This document shows positions 39,057-47,577 of a stretch of DNA of 47,947 bases, in pieces. Positions within the stretch are counted from its first letter, which is position 1; each line of letters opens with the position of its first letter. This DNA is from Planctomycetota bacterium. GTDB lineage: Bacteria > Planctomycetota > Planctomycetia > Pirellulales > Lacipirellulaceae. The translations under genes and the position numbers were made by a program. The stretch lies in contig JABDGM010000022.1 in assembly GCA_013286045.1 (NCBI GenBank), forward strand, positions 1,061 through 49,007, given 5' to 3'. A model generated the notes under the pieces. The model did no database searches, was not told the origin of the DNA, and saw only the letters and a list, made by a program, of their open reading frames with translations.

Positions 39057-40110
39057 CTTTCGATGTCAGCTGAGGCGCGTAATGACGCCAACACTGTCGC
39101 TTATTTTTTTTGCGGCAGCATTGAGCGCTTTTGCCGCGGAACATTCGTTACCGGCCGTCGAAGTTAGCAGCAAGTTCGAGGCGGTGGATACGCTTGCATG
39201 CGCTGCCGAGTCGAACGACGACGCAGCCGCTTGTATCGCCGGTCTCGCATGGAAGCCCACAGGGTTTGCAGTCGAGCTTCAAACCGCGCAGGCGGGGTGC
39301 GGAGACTTCCTCGTCCGGTTTCCGTCGCCGCGACCAATCGGCAACAGCGTTAACGATTCGGTCTCGATGGAATGGTTCGCCGCCCGCGACGGCGAAAAAA
39401 TCTGCACCGCCCGGCCGATTGTCATCGTGCACGAGTCTGCCCGCAACATGACGGTAGGCCGCCTCATCGCGCGCGGCATCAGCGGTCAGGGACTGCATGC
39501 GTTTTTGATTCATCTGCCCGGCTATGGCGACCGGCATGACGCAACTCCGCTTTCCGCGGAGCGCGTGCTGCCATCGCTGCGGGAAGCGATCGCGGATGTT
39601 CGCCGCGCACGCGATGCCGTCGCGGCCCTGCCAATGGTCGACCACTCGCGTATCGGCCTGCAGGGCACGAGCTTGGGCGGATTCGTTACTGCGACCGTAG
39701 CGGGACTCGATCACGGTTACGATCGAGTGTTCATCGTGCTGGCGGGTGGCGATTTGCAGGAAGTTATCCTTCACGGAGAGCGAGACGCGATTAAAGTGCA
39801 CGCGAAGCTTACCGCCGCCGGGTTGAGCGATGATCAAATCAAAGAGGCGACGCGGCAGATTGAGCCGTTGCGACTCGCGCACCGCATCCGTCCGGAGTTC
39901 ACCTGGCTATTCAATGGGAAGTTCGACACGGTCGTACCGCCTCGATGCTCGCTTGCGCTCGCCACCGCGGCCCACCTGCCGGCAGACCATCATGTTGTGT
40001 TTCCTGCCGACCACTATTCCGGCATCGTCTATCTGCCGCAGGTGGTCCAACGAATCCGCCAGGAAATGTTGGACGGCGGTGGTAAAACGCCAGCGATCAA
40101 AAAAGAGTAG
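39049..40110 (+). CDS. Exported alpha/beta hydrolase
   Basis: 353 residues from ATG 39049, eight bases before the end of the TPR gene. A signal peptide (MTPTLSLIFFAAALSAFAAE) starts at residue 12. The alpha/beta-hydrolase signature is visible: FLIHLPGYGDRHDA (oxyanion region), RIGLQGTSLGGFVTATVAGL (nucleophile Ser in GTSLGG), NGKFDTVVPPRCS (acid Asp) and ADHYSGI (His). It is probably an exported esterase, deacetylase or peptidase. The overlap with the TMTC-like gene suggests linked expression; the substrate is unknown. Confidence 0.78.
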   Translation: MDDFRCQLRRVMTPTLSLIFFAAALSAFAAEHSLPAVEVSSKFEAVDTLACAAESNDDAAACIAGLAWKPTGFAVELQTAQAGCGDFLVRFPSPRPIGNSVNDSVSMEWFAARDGEKICTARPIVIVHESARNMTVGRLIARGISGQGLHAFLIHLPGYGDRHDATPLSAERVLPSLREAIADVRRARDAVAALPMVDHSRIGLQGTSLGGFVTATVAGLDHGYDRVFIVLAGGDLQEVILHGERDAIKVHAKLTAAGLSDDQIKEATRQIEPLRLAHRIRPEFTWLFNGKFDTVVPPRCSLALATAAHLPADHHVVFPADHYSGIVYLPQVVQRIRQEMLDGGGKTPAIKKE

Positions 40111-40146
40111 CGGGCGGCACCGATTCCACGGCCCGCGATTTCGAAT

Positions 40147-41214
40147 TTACTTGGTCGCCGGTACGCGTCCCGCAGATTCGCCCGCGAAGAGCGCCGATTC
40201 TTTCGGCTCGATAAGCTGCTGGCCGCGCCACACTTCGCTGCGACTCCCGAACCACTCGAAGCAACCGCCCAGGATTCCGGTAAGATCCGGCGTAGCCAGG
40301 CCAGTGATCGAAGGGCAAAAGAATTCGGCCGGCGGCTCGATGTTGATCGCACAAATCGAAAGGTCCTGACCGACGCGAATTTTGCGTTCCCAGCAGGCGC
40401 GAATTGCGCCGATCGCAGCGGGGCAAGTCGTGGCGACGATCGCCGTGGCATCCGTCCGCCGCTTATCGAGTAGCCGCGACATCAATCGGTAGGCCACGAT
40501 TGTGGGATCGCTGAACAGCGGCGCGGGATCGTCCCGCAATTCGCCCGCAACGTCGTTTTCATATCGCCAGTGCTTCCAGATATCGATCCGTCGATCGATT
40601 TCCGGGTTCCGGTTCTGCGTGTTGATGCAATCGATATCGCGATGCCCCAATTCATATAGATGGTCGAGCACCGCTTCCACGCATTTATCGGAGAACAATC
40701 GAATCGACGGCAAACCCTGCGAGGTGAAGTCGCCATCGAGAATCACGACTTTGTTGGACTGAAACGGATCGAGCAACCGCTGCGGAATAACTGGGCCATA
40801 GGGGATGACGAAGGTACCGCGTGCTTGCTCGACCGCATCCACGACATTTTTTTCGTCCCAATGAACGAACTGTACGGGCCGCAGCCCAATCCCATGCTTC
40901 TCTGCGTAGTCGGAAACTAAACCCCGCAGTTGTGTCAAATAAGTAGAGGGGTACGCGGGGTACAGCAGCACGATATCCGCGAGCTTTGCTTTCTTTGTGT
41001 AGCTCGGATGGACTTCGAGCGCGCCGGAGGGACCGCGAATTAAGACTTCCTGGTCGAGCAGCTCCAGCACGGCTCGGCGGGCCGTCATATAGCTGACGCC
41101 TGTTTCCTCGGCGATCTTCCTTTCGCCTGGAATGCTGTTGAGCAGGTAATCTCCTTCACGGATCCGCCGCTCGATGACGGACATGACTTCGTTGTATTTG
41201 CTCGGTGCTGCCAT
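40147..41214 (-). CDS. Sugar-sensing regulator: GntR winged helix plus LacI-type sensor
   Basis: 355 residues from ATG 41214; a longer frame starts at 41352. Residues 1-75 form a GntR-type winged helix: IPGERKIAEETGVSYMTARR and AVLELLDQEVLIRGPSG. Residues 80-350 are a periplasmic-binding-like sensor as in LacI (DIVLLYPAYPSTYLTQLRGL, VVILDGDFTSQGLPSIRLFS, VRLFSDKCVEAVLDHLYELGHRDI-like segment). This AraR-type combination usually senses a sugar and releases DNA. A divergent promoter with an operator-like palindrome lies at 41371-41407, before the secreted-protein genes. It probably controls those genes; the inducer is unknown. Confidence 0.85.
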   Translation of the reverse strand: MAAPSKYNEVMSVIERRIREGDYLLNSIPGERKIAEETGVSYMTARRAVLELLDQEVLIRGPSGALEVHPSYTKKAKLADIVLLYPAYPSTYLTQLRGLVSDYAEKHGIGLRPVQFVHWDEKNVVDAVEQARGTFVIPYGPVIPQRLLDPFQSNKVVILDGDFTSQGLPSIRLFSDKCVEAVLDHLYELGHRDIDCINTQNRNPEIDRRIDIWKHWRYENDVAGELRDDPAPLFSDPTIVAYRLMSRLLDKRRTDATAIVATTCPAAIGAIRACWERKIRVGQDLSICAINIEPPAEFFCPSITGLATPDLTGILGGCFEWFGSRSEVWRGQQLIEPKESALFAGESAGRVPATK

Positions 41215-41700
41215 GGAGGTTAGCGACTGCCTGCTTGGGGAGAAGATTGCTACTTCGGCGAAATGCACGAATTCACGCGTCTTGTGAAAAAAGGCCCGCA
41301 AACGCCACCGGTGCCAAGCCGCCTTTTGGGGCCTTGAACCCGGACATCGCAAGAAAAGTGAATAACTTGCTTGACATGCCCTTTACGTAAGGATAGCATA
41401 AGTGCTATAGGTTGAACAGATGTAGCGCAAGATTTTGCTGCATCCCTTTTCGAAAACAGGCGCTGCGACATGACGACGTTCCCCGCAGACCGCACGGTCG
41501 TACTCGAAAGTCTTACCGAGTTCGTTGGCCGAAACGGTTCGTGCTTGGAGTGAATTAAGCGTTTCGTCGCGTTCCTGTTTGAGATCGGGCGTTCGAATCA
41601 TCGCGATGTCGCGAAAGAATGATTCGAGCGGTTTTACCGAATAACGGGGCTTCACAATTCATTCAGTGGTTGGTTCAGTTCACACAACTTGGAGAGACTC
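41215..41700. other. Intergenic control region of divergent genes
   Basis: About 490 bases between the regulator and the first PEP-CTERM gene, holding the promoter and palindrome above. No gene is supported. The minus frame 41655-41383 overlaps the promoter and has no family features. Confidence 0.5.
41371..41407 (+). promoter_or_regulatory. Sigma70-type promoter with overlapping operator-like palindrome
   Basis: TTGACA (41371-41376), a 17-base spacer and TAGCAT (41394-41399) form a good promoter. TAGCATAAGTGCTA (41394-41407) is a palindrome with 5-bp arms that covers the -10. A repressor bound here would block transcription toward the PEP-CTERM genes. The regulator at 40147-41214 points the other way from this region and is the natural candidate. 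Confidence 0.5.
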
Positions 41701-42504
41701 ATGAATCTGACTTTTAGTGCGAAGAGAGCCTCTCGCCTCGCGATCGTTGCGATCATGGCGGCGGGACTTGCGGTTTCCGCTCACGCGGAAACAGTGTTGG
41801 TCGACTTCGGAAGCAATGGCTCCTTTCGCGGTGCCAGCGTGCCGAACCCAGACGCCAATGGTCACTACTGGAACAGCCTCACCCCCGGCCCTTTCTTTCC
41901 TGGCTTGATTGATATCAACAACACTGCGACAACGGTCGCCCTTGGCTTCGATACGCCTGTCGGCACCGACAGCTTCAATGGTCCGGCTGGCGTTACGTCG
42001 TTCCCCAATCCGACACCGGCCGAAATCGCCGCGACCGATATTGATACCGTCGCGCTGGGTGACCTCGGCGTTAAAGAAGCCGCAATCGACTTCGCCGCTT
42101 CGCCTGGCGGAGGCGCAGGCAACATTACCCGCTTCCAGATTCAAGGCTTGAACCCAGCCGAGAAATACACACTCAAGCTCTTTGGCTCGCACAAATTCAG
42201 CGACAACGATGCGACCACATATTCAGTTTTTACCGACAACACCTATTCCTCGCTGGTAGCCTCGGCCACGCTCAACGTGCAGACGCCGGGTTCGCCCAAT
42301 TTGCACAACCGCGATACGATCGCCACGATCAGTGGCCTCGCACCGCAAACGAGCAACATTCTGTACGTCCAATTCATCGGTTCTCAAGGTGGCATGGGCT
42401 ACCTGAATTCGTTTGAGCTGATCGGTTCTCCGGTTCCAGAGCCAACGTCGCTCATGCTCCTGGCGAGCGGCGCGGCCCTGGTCTTCGGTTACCGACGACG
42501 CTAA
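41701..42504 (+). CDS. Exported PEP-CTERM protein, first of a paralogous pair
   Basis: 267 residues from ATG 41701 with GGAGAG six bases upstream. The signal peptide runs to about residue 30 (MAAGLAVSAHAETV). The body is beta-rich (VLVDFGSNGSFRGASVPNPD, NGHYWNS, DTPVGTDSFNGPAG, DTVALGDLGVKEAAIDFAAS, YTLKLFGSHKFSD) and ends VPEPTSLMLLASGAALVFGY-RRR, a PEP-CTERM signal. The product is secreted and probably surface-bound. The domain fits no family I can name; it recurs in the next gene, so the two are duplicates. Its role may be binding to a polysaccharide, given the neighbours, but this is inference. Confidence 0.75.
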   Translation: MNLTFSAKRASRLAIVAIMAAGLAVSAHAETVLVDFGSNGSFRGASVPNPDANGHYWNSLTPGPFFPGLIDINNTATTVALGFDTPVGTDSFNGPAGVTSFPNPTPAEIAATDIDTVALGDLGVKEAAIDFAASPGGGAGNITRFQIQGLNPAEKYTLKLFGSHKFSDNDATTYSVFTDNTYSSLVASATLNVQTPGSPNLHNRDTIATISGLAPQTSNILYVQFIGSQGGMGYLNSFELIGSPVPEPTSLMLLASGAALVFGYRRR

Positions 42505-42581
42505 TAATTCCTTGCCAAAACACATCACGTCTATTTGCGACCGGCACTTCGGTTTTTATAGATTCGTTAAGGTGGACCACA

Positions 42582-43595
42582 ATGAACGTGATTCGATTTA
42601 TCAAGCGACATGCCTGTTTGGTCTCCGCAGTTTTGTTACTGGTCGGGCAGGCATCTTTTGTTTGCGCTCAACAAGAGTGGCTAGTCGATTTTGGCAATAA
42701 TGCCGCTCAATATCGCGGCATTCCCGTTACAAACCCCGATCCTAATGGCCATTACTGGAACAGTATTCAACCGGGCCTACTCGTTTCCAACATGGTCGAC
42801 AAGAACAACACGACGACAACCCTTCAACTCGGTTGGGACACTCCGGTTGGCACCGATAGTTACAATGGCCCGGCCGGCGATACGAGTTTCGGTACGCCGG
42901 CTGACAACGTCGGCTTTACAGACATCGACGCCGCAGCGCTGGGCGATTTGGGTGTCAAAGAGGCCGCATTCGATTTCGCGGCGGGGCCCAGCCTGGCCGA
43001 TAATCGGGTTCGCTTCGAGTTGCAGAATCTTGATCCAACCAAGAAATACGATCTGACGTTCTACGGCTCGCACAAATACAGCCTCGACGCAACTACTGTC
43101 TACTCGGTCTACTCAGACTCCACGTTTGCCACGCAGGTCGCCTCGACCACGCTCCAAGTAATGGACCCCACCAATCCAGTTGCTCACAACAGAGATAAAG
43201 TCGCGACGATTACGGGTCTCTCTCCTCAAACCGACAATATCCTATTCCTGCAATTTGTTGGCATGACCGGGCACGAAGGGTATCTCAATTCGATGGAGAT
43301 CGTCGCTGAAGCCGCCGCGGCTGGTGTGACGGGTGACTACAACAACAATGGAAAGGTCGACGCAGCCGACTACGTAATTTGGCGCAACAGTGTAGGTACA
43401 ACCACCGTGCTGCCAAACGATCCAGTCGGAGGCATGATCGGAGACGCGCAATACAACAATTGGCGCAGCCATTTCAACCAAACTCCAGGCGCGGGCAGCG
43501 GCCTGGGAGCGACGGCGGTACCGGAACCTGCGTCGCTGTCGCTGATTGTATTTGGCCTGTTGGGTTTGATCTCGTCGTCTCGCCGTCCGCGCTAA
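42582..43595 (+). CDS. Exported PEP-CTERM protein with dockerin-like segment, second paralog
   Basis: 337 residues. It repeats the domain of the previous gene (LVDFGNNAAQYRGIPVTNPD, GTDSYNGPAGDTSFG, DIDAAALGDLGVKEAAFDFA, YDLTFYGSHKYSL) and then adds a dockerin-like segment: GDYNNNGKVDAADYVIWRNS, with DAQYNNWRSHFN as a second part. The tail VPEPASLSLIVFGLLGLISS then SRRPR is PEP-CTERM. The extra segment has the calcium-loop pattern DxNxxGxVDxxD. Tandem duplication followed by gain or loss of the segment is the simplest history. Confidence 0.78.
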   Translation: MNVIRFIKRHACLVSAVLLLVGQASFVCAQQEWLVDFGNNAAQYRGIPVTNPDPNGHYWNSIQPGLLVSNMVDKNNTTTTLQLGWDTPVGTDSYNGPAGDTSFGTPADNVGFTDIDAAALGDLGVKEAAFDFAAGPSLADNRVRFELQNLDPTKKYDLTFYGSHKYSLDATTVYSVYSDSTFATQVASTTLQVMDPTNPVAHNRDKVATITGLSPQTDNILFLQFVGMTGHEGYLNSMEIVAEAAAAGVTGDYNNNGKVDAADYVIWRNSVGTTTVLPNDPVGGMIGDAQYNNWRSHFNQTPGAGSGLGATAVPEPASLSLIVFGLLGLISSSRRPR

Positions 43596-43652
43596 CGCCG
43601 ACGAAACGAATTGAAGCCGTGGAGTTCTGAGCACTGTAGAAGGAGCAAACCG

Positions 43653-44753
43653 ATGAACGCTTTTCGTCGGCATTTCAGAGCATTGAGGAATGGCTTCACG
43701 CTGGTTGAGCTGCTGGTGGTCATCGCGATCATCGGCATCTTGGTGGCTCTTTTGTTGCCCGCGATTCAAGCGGCCCGCGAAGCCGCTCGGCGCGGTAGCT
43801 GCGCAAACAACCTGAAAAACCTGGGTCTCGCCGCGCTAAATCATCACGATGTGATGAAGCACTTTCCGATTAGCTATGGCGGTCCTTACACAGGCGAGGC
43901 GCCTCCCAGCGTGCCACAATACGGCCCTGGTTGGATCTATAGCGCTCTTCCACAACTTGAAGAACAAGCGCTTTACGACCAATTCAAAGCCGGCGGTGCG
44001 TTCACAGGCCACATGCGACAAGGTGGGGATGGACTCAACACCACGGGCATCGGTATCTACTCTGTGACAAATGGCGTCTCTTGCCCTTTGCTCATGCAAA
44101 CGCAGTTGAAGGTGCTTCAGTGTCCGTCTGACGGAACGGATCGCATCCGCAATGACCAGGCCGAATGGAATACGGACACCGGCGGCAGTGCCGCGGTTCC
44201 GGTCGCGGTCACGAACTACAAGGGCGTGCTGGACGATACGTATCTCGGCCAACTCTTCGGTGCGGACGCGAACGCCGGCAATACAGGTACAGGCATTACA
44301 TATCCGAGCGGCGTTTACAAAGAACCCGGTAATCCGACCATCCAGGCGGGGGACAACGACTGCCACAACAATCTTCGTTGCCGGGGATTTTTCTTTCGCC
44401 AATCGTGGCAGCGACCCGTGAAAATTGGCAGCGTGACCGACGGCACCAGCCACACGTTCATGATAGGCGAAAGCCTCCCCGAATACGATAATCACTCCGC
44501 CGCGCTCTACGCCAACGGCGATTGGTGTAGTTGCAACCTTCAATTGAACTACCTTCTTAGCCTTCCTCCGCCGGACGACAATCAAAAGAAATTCTGGTGG
44601 AATTACCAAGGCTTTCGCAGTCGACACCCGGGCGGCGGGCAGTTCTGCCTGGCGGATGGGTCCGTCCGCTATGTTGCCGAGAGCATGGACTTCCAGACGT
44701 ACCGCGTGGCTTGCACCCGAAACGGCGGCGAACCGCTGTCGCTAGACCAGTAG
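43653..44753 (+). CDS. DUF1559 prepilin-like protein
   Basis: 366 residues from ATG 43653, with AGGAG upstream. The N-terminus is a type IV pilin-like signal (GFTLVELLVVIAIIGILVAL then LLPAIQAAREAARR), to be cut by a prepilin peptidase before Phe. The DUF1559 body has SCANNLKNLGLAALNHHDVM and the C-terminal CLADGSVRYVAESMD motif. This family is expanded in planctomycetes, with dozens of members per genome, but its function is unknown. Two lipoproteins follow in the same direction, and the group probably is co-expressed. Confidence 0.92.
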   Translation: MNAFRRHFRALRNGFTLVELLVVIAIIGILVALLLPAIQAAREAARRGSCANNLKNLGLAALNHHDVMKHFPISYGGPYTGEAPPSVPQYGPGWIYSALPQLEEQALYDQFKAGGAFTGHMRQGGDGLNTTGIGIYSVTNGVSCPLLMQTQLKVLQCPSDGTDRIRNDQAEWNTDTGGSAAVPVAVTNYKGVLDDTYLGQLFGADANAGNTGTGITYPSGVYKEPGNPTIQAGDNDCHNNLRCRGFFFRQSWQRPVKIGSVTDGTSHTFMIGESLPEYDNHSAALYANGDWCSCNLQLNYLLSLPPPDDNQKKFWWNYQGFRSRHPGGGQFCLADGSVRYVAESMDFQTYRVACTRNGGEPLSLDQ

Positions 44754-44770
44754 CCCTTGCTGAGATCGCG

Positions 44771-45304
44771 ATGCAGGCTGAAATCCATCCCTCCCTGTTC
44801 GCGTTCAGCTTTTGGTTGTCCATTGCGACCGTTTCGCTGCTAAGCACCGGTTGCGAGCGTCAACCCACCACGGTTACTGGCAACATTACGCTCGACCATA
44901 AGCGTCCGACCATTACGTCCGATATGCGCGGCACCATCTCGTTTCAGCCGCAGAATGGCCAGGGCGCGATCGCCACGGGTTTACTTAGCTCTACGGGCGC
45001 GTACGAGGTATCCGCCGGCAGTTCATCTGAAGTTTCGCCAGGAAAGTACGACGTCGCAATTTCGATCGTCAAGCTCGTGGCGAAATCCGAGGCCCGCGAA
45101 CAAGGTGCAAAACGCGTTACTGCCGCGAAGTATAACTCAGCGCAATCCTCCGGGCTTACGGTGGATGTTCACCCAGGTCCCAATGTGCTCGACTTCGATG
45201 TTTCCTCAAGCGAGGAGTCATCGAACACCTCTGCAGATTCGCACACGCAAGCTGAGGATTCAAACAATAATGAGTCGGCGGCTGAAACAGGCGCTAAACC
45301 GTAA
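44771..45304 (+). CDS. Lipoprotein with transthyretin-like domain
   Basis: 177 residues. The start at ATG 44771 gives FSFWLSIATVSLLSTGC, a lipobox (Cys near 28). After the anchor comes a beta-sandwich of the carboxypeptidase-regulatory type: TVTGNITLDHKRPTITSDMR, ISFQPQNGQGAIATGLLSST and VSPGKYDVAISIVK. The C-terminal 40 residues are Ser/Asn/Glu-rich and disordered. It lies 17 bases after the DUF1559 gene. A companion gene of the same plan follows. Confidence 0.7.
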   Translation: MQAEIHPSLFAFSFWLSIATVSLLSTGCERQPTTVTGNITLDHKRPTITSDMRGTISFQPQNGQGAIATGLLSSTGAYEVSAGSSSEVSPGKYDVAISIVKLVAKSEAREQGAKRVTAAKYNSAQSSGLTVDVHPGPNVLDFDVSSSEESSNTSADSHTQAEDSNNNESAAETGAKP

Positions 45305-45318
45305 TCATTCAGGAAGTC

Positions 45319-45834
45319 ATGCCGTTGTTGGGAGCATTGAAGATCATGCCATCACTTTTTGGTCGCCCACCGAGTCAGGCATCTATCGCGCCGTGCGTAA
45401 AGTTGGTCGCGGCGTCGCTGCTCCTCGCCGCGGTTGGCGGTTGCGGCAACGGCTTGGCGCGCGTTTCCGGCCAAGTGACGCTCGATGGTCAGCCACTGCG
45501 CGCCGATAGTGATACGCGCATCACTGTGCAATTCCAGCCAGCCAGCGGCACGGGACCTTCCGGCGTCGGGCTGGTTGATCAGAACGGCAGCTATTCGCTG
45601 AGCACCGGTTCGCAAAATGGCCTTCCGCCCGGTGATTACGTCGTCGCGTGTTCCGCCAGCCAGTTGGTAAAAGTTGCCGGCTCAAATGTGGCGCAGGGGG
45701 CTCGCCGCATCACCGATCCGAAATACGACAACCCAGCCTCATCTGGCCTGAAGTTCACGGTGCAGTCTGGCAAGAATGAGTTCAACATTCCGCTCCAGAG
45801 TTCGCCGAAAACCGCCTCTAAACCGAGCACTTAG
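45319..45834 (+). CDS. Lipoprotein with transthyretin-like domain, second copy
   Basis: 171 residues. Start ATG 45319 has AGGA just upstream; an internal ATG at 45346 is the alternative. Lipobox AVGGC, then ARVSGQVTLDGQPLRADSDT, ITVQFQPASGTGPSGVGLVD and LPPGDYVVACSAS. It shares the plan of the preceding gene (VSGxVTLDGxPL, GxxSG.GLxVxxG.N, both ending in an ordered strand that precedes a polar tail), so the two are paralogs. Such lipoproteins commonly accompany DUF1559 genes in planctomycetes. Function unknown. Confidence 0.7.
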   Translation: MPLLGALKIMPSLFGRPPSQASIAPCVKLVAASLLLAAVGGCGNGLARVSGQVTLDGQPLRADSDTRITVQFQPASGTGPSGVGLVDQNGSYSLSTGSQNGLPPGDYVVACSASQLVKVAGSNVAQGARRITDPKYDNPASSGLKFTVQSGKNEFNIPLQSSPKTASKPST

Positions 45835-45921
45835 TTGTAATCGGCTGCTAAAATACGTAATGGAACACCGCCGTTTGGCCACGTTATCGTGCTGGCCGGC
45901 GTCGATCGAATGAGGCACTTT

Positions 45922-47436
45922 ATGCGGGCGACTCGTCACAACTCCCTGTTCGCAGTCGCCGCTGCGCTTATCATCACGACGCCGCTCTTCGGCCAATCCG
46001 TCGCCGTCACGAAGACAAATCCTACCAAGGTTTACATGCACTACATGCCTTGGTTCCAAACCCCGAGCAGCCAAGGCGGCACAGGTGGTTCGAATTGGGG
46101 CTACCACTGGAAGATGAATACGCAGAATCCGAACGTCGTCGATGCCACCGGAAAACGCCAGATCGCGTCGCACTATTATCCGATGATCGGGCCCTATGAT
46201 TCGACCGACCCGAACGTCCTCGAATACCACATGCTGCTCATGAAGTACTCGGGCATCGATGGCGTGATGATCGACTGGTACGGCCAGCAAGGCTCGAACG
46301 GCGATGTGGGATCGCTGCTGACGGCGTCGAATGCAATCGCCGATAAAACCGGCCAATTCGGACTTGGCGTAGGCGTCGTGCTGGAGGACCGCTTCGCGCA
46401 AAGCGTTAGCCAAGAGCAAACCAACATGGTCTATCTGAAGGACCACTACTTTAATCGATCGAACTACATTAAGTACGGACCAAGCAATAGTCCATTGATG
46501 TACAACTTCGGGCCGATTACGTTCCAAACGCCTTCGCAATGGAGCCAAATTCTGCCCTCGACTGGAACGGACCCGGAGTTTTTGACGTTGCCGTATCAAT
46601 CGAACGAAGCCGGAACAAACGCCGATGGCGAATTCGCCTGGCCTTACCAAGATCCAAATACGAGCGATCACCTTTCGGTTCTGCGCTCGTTTTACACGAC
46701 ACAAGCCAGCAGCCTAAAGAACAGCGGCAAAATCGCGGCGGGCGTCGCCTATCCCGGTTTCAATGATTTCTACGCTCAAGGCGGCGCGGGCAATACGCTT
46801 TTCTACGTTCCTGAAAACGGTGGCCAGACCCTCACGGACACCCTCAATTTGTACAACACTTATAGCTCGAATCTGAGCATGCTTCAGCTTGCCACGTTCA
46901 ACGACTTCGGCGAGGGCACTCAGTTCGAGCCCACCGTGGAAGACGGTTTTCGTTCGCTCAATCAAATCCAGCAATTCACCGGCGTGTCATATGGCACCGC
47001 CGAGTTGCAATTTATTTACGAGCTCTATCTCGCGCGTAAAAAATACGCGGGTAAGACCGCGATCCAAACTCAGCTCGACCAGGTTTCGAACGATCTCGAT
47101 TCGCTAGACGTTACGGGCGCAGAAGCGCTCTTCAGCACGGTGGCGCCGGCGGGCGATTACGACGGGAACGGCGTCGTCGATGCCAACGACTACGCAGTGT
47201 GGCGTGCCAACTTCGGCAAGCAAACGATCATCCACGGCAGCGGCTCCGACGGCAACTACGATGGCACCATCGACATGGCCGACTACATCATTTGGCGAGA
47301 CAGCATGACGTCTAGCGCGGCAGGCGCGTTGGCCGGAAGTTCCGTGCCTGAACCGTCGATGGCCGCCCTCGCTGCGGTCGCCGCGATTTTCTTCTGCACT
47401 GGCGGCTCACGCCGAACTCGCGTCTCGTCACGCTGA
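45922..47436 (+). CDS. GH71/GH99-like secreted hydrolase with dockerin-like and PEP-CTERM ends
   Basis: About 504 residues from ATG 45922, with GAGG upstream; GTG 45889 and ATG 45910 are alternatives. After the signal (NSLFAVAAALIITTPLFGQS) comes a TIM-barrel-like domain: VYMHYMPWFQTPSSQGG, GYHWKMNTQNPN, YYPMIGPYDSTDPNVLEYHM and GIDGVMIDWYG. NDFGEGTQFEPTVEDG is the C-terminal landmark of GH71/GH99-type enzymes acting on alpha-mannans or similar glycans. Two dockerin-like loops follow (GDYDGNGVVDANDYAVWR and GNYDGTIDMADYIIWRD), then PEP-CTERM (VPEPSMAALAAVAAIFFCTG). The exact substrate is not certain. Confidence 0.78.
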   Translation: MRATRHNSLFAVAAALIITTPLFGQSVAVTKTNPTKVYMHYMPWFQTPSSQGGTGGSNWGYHWKMNTQNPNVVDATGKRQIASHYYPMIGPYDSTDPNVLEYHMLLMKYSGIDGVMIDWYGQQGSNGDVGSLLTASNAIADKTGQFGLGVGVVLEDRFAQSVSQEQTNMVYLKDHYFNRSNYIKYGPSNSPLMYNFGPITFQTPSQWSQILPSTGTDPEFLTLPYQSNEAGTNADGEFAWPYQDPNTSDHLSVLRSFYTTQASSLKNSGKIAAGVAYPGFNDFYAQGGAGNTLFYVPENGGQTLTDTLNLYNTYSSNLSMLQLATFNDFGEGTQFEPTVEDGFRSLNQIQQFTGVSYGTAELQFIYELYLARKKYAGKTAIQTQLDQVSNDLDSLDVTGAEALFSTVAPAGDYDGNGVVDANDYAVWRANFGKQTIIHGSGSDGNYDGTIDMADYIIWRDSMTSSAAGALAGSSVPEPSMAALAAVAAIFFCTGGSRRTRVSSR

Positions 47437-47577
47437 GCCGGCTCGTTCTGGGCTAGCGTCAGCCGTTTGGCCGTACTAACCTAATCGCACGGGCATTCTA
47501 CCGCTCGCTTTGCGCTTCAGAGCCCGGAACTCGAGAACATCGTCATGGCGTCACTGGCCGTCATCATTTAGCTGACT

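Noticed and set aside
41383-41655. 90-residue minus-strand frame upstream of the regulator
   Set aside because: It covers the promoter and palindrome and has no recognisable family.
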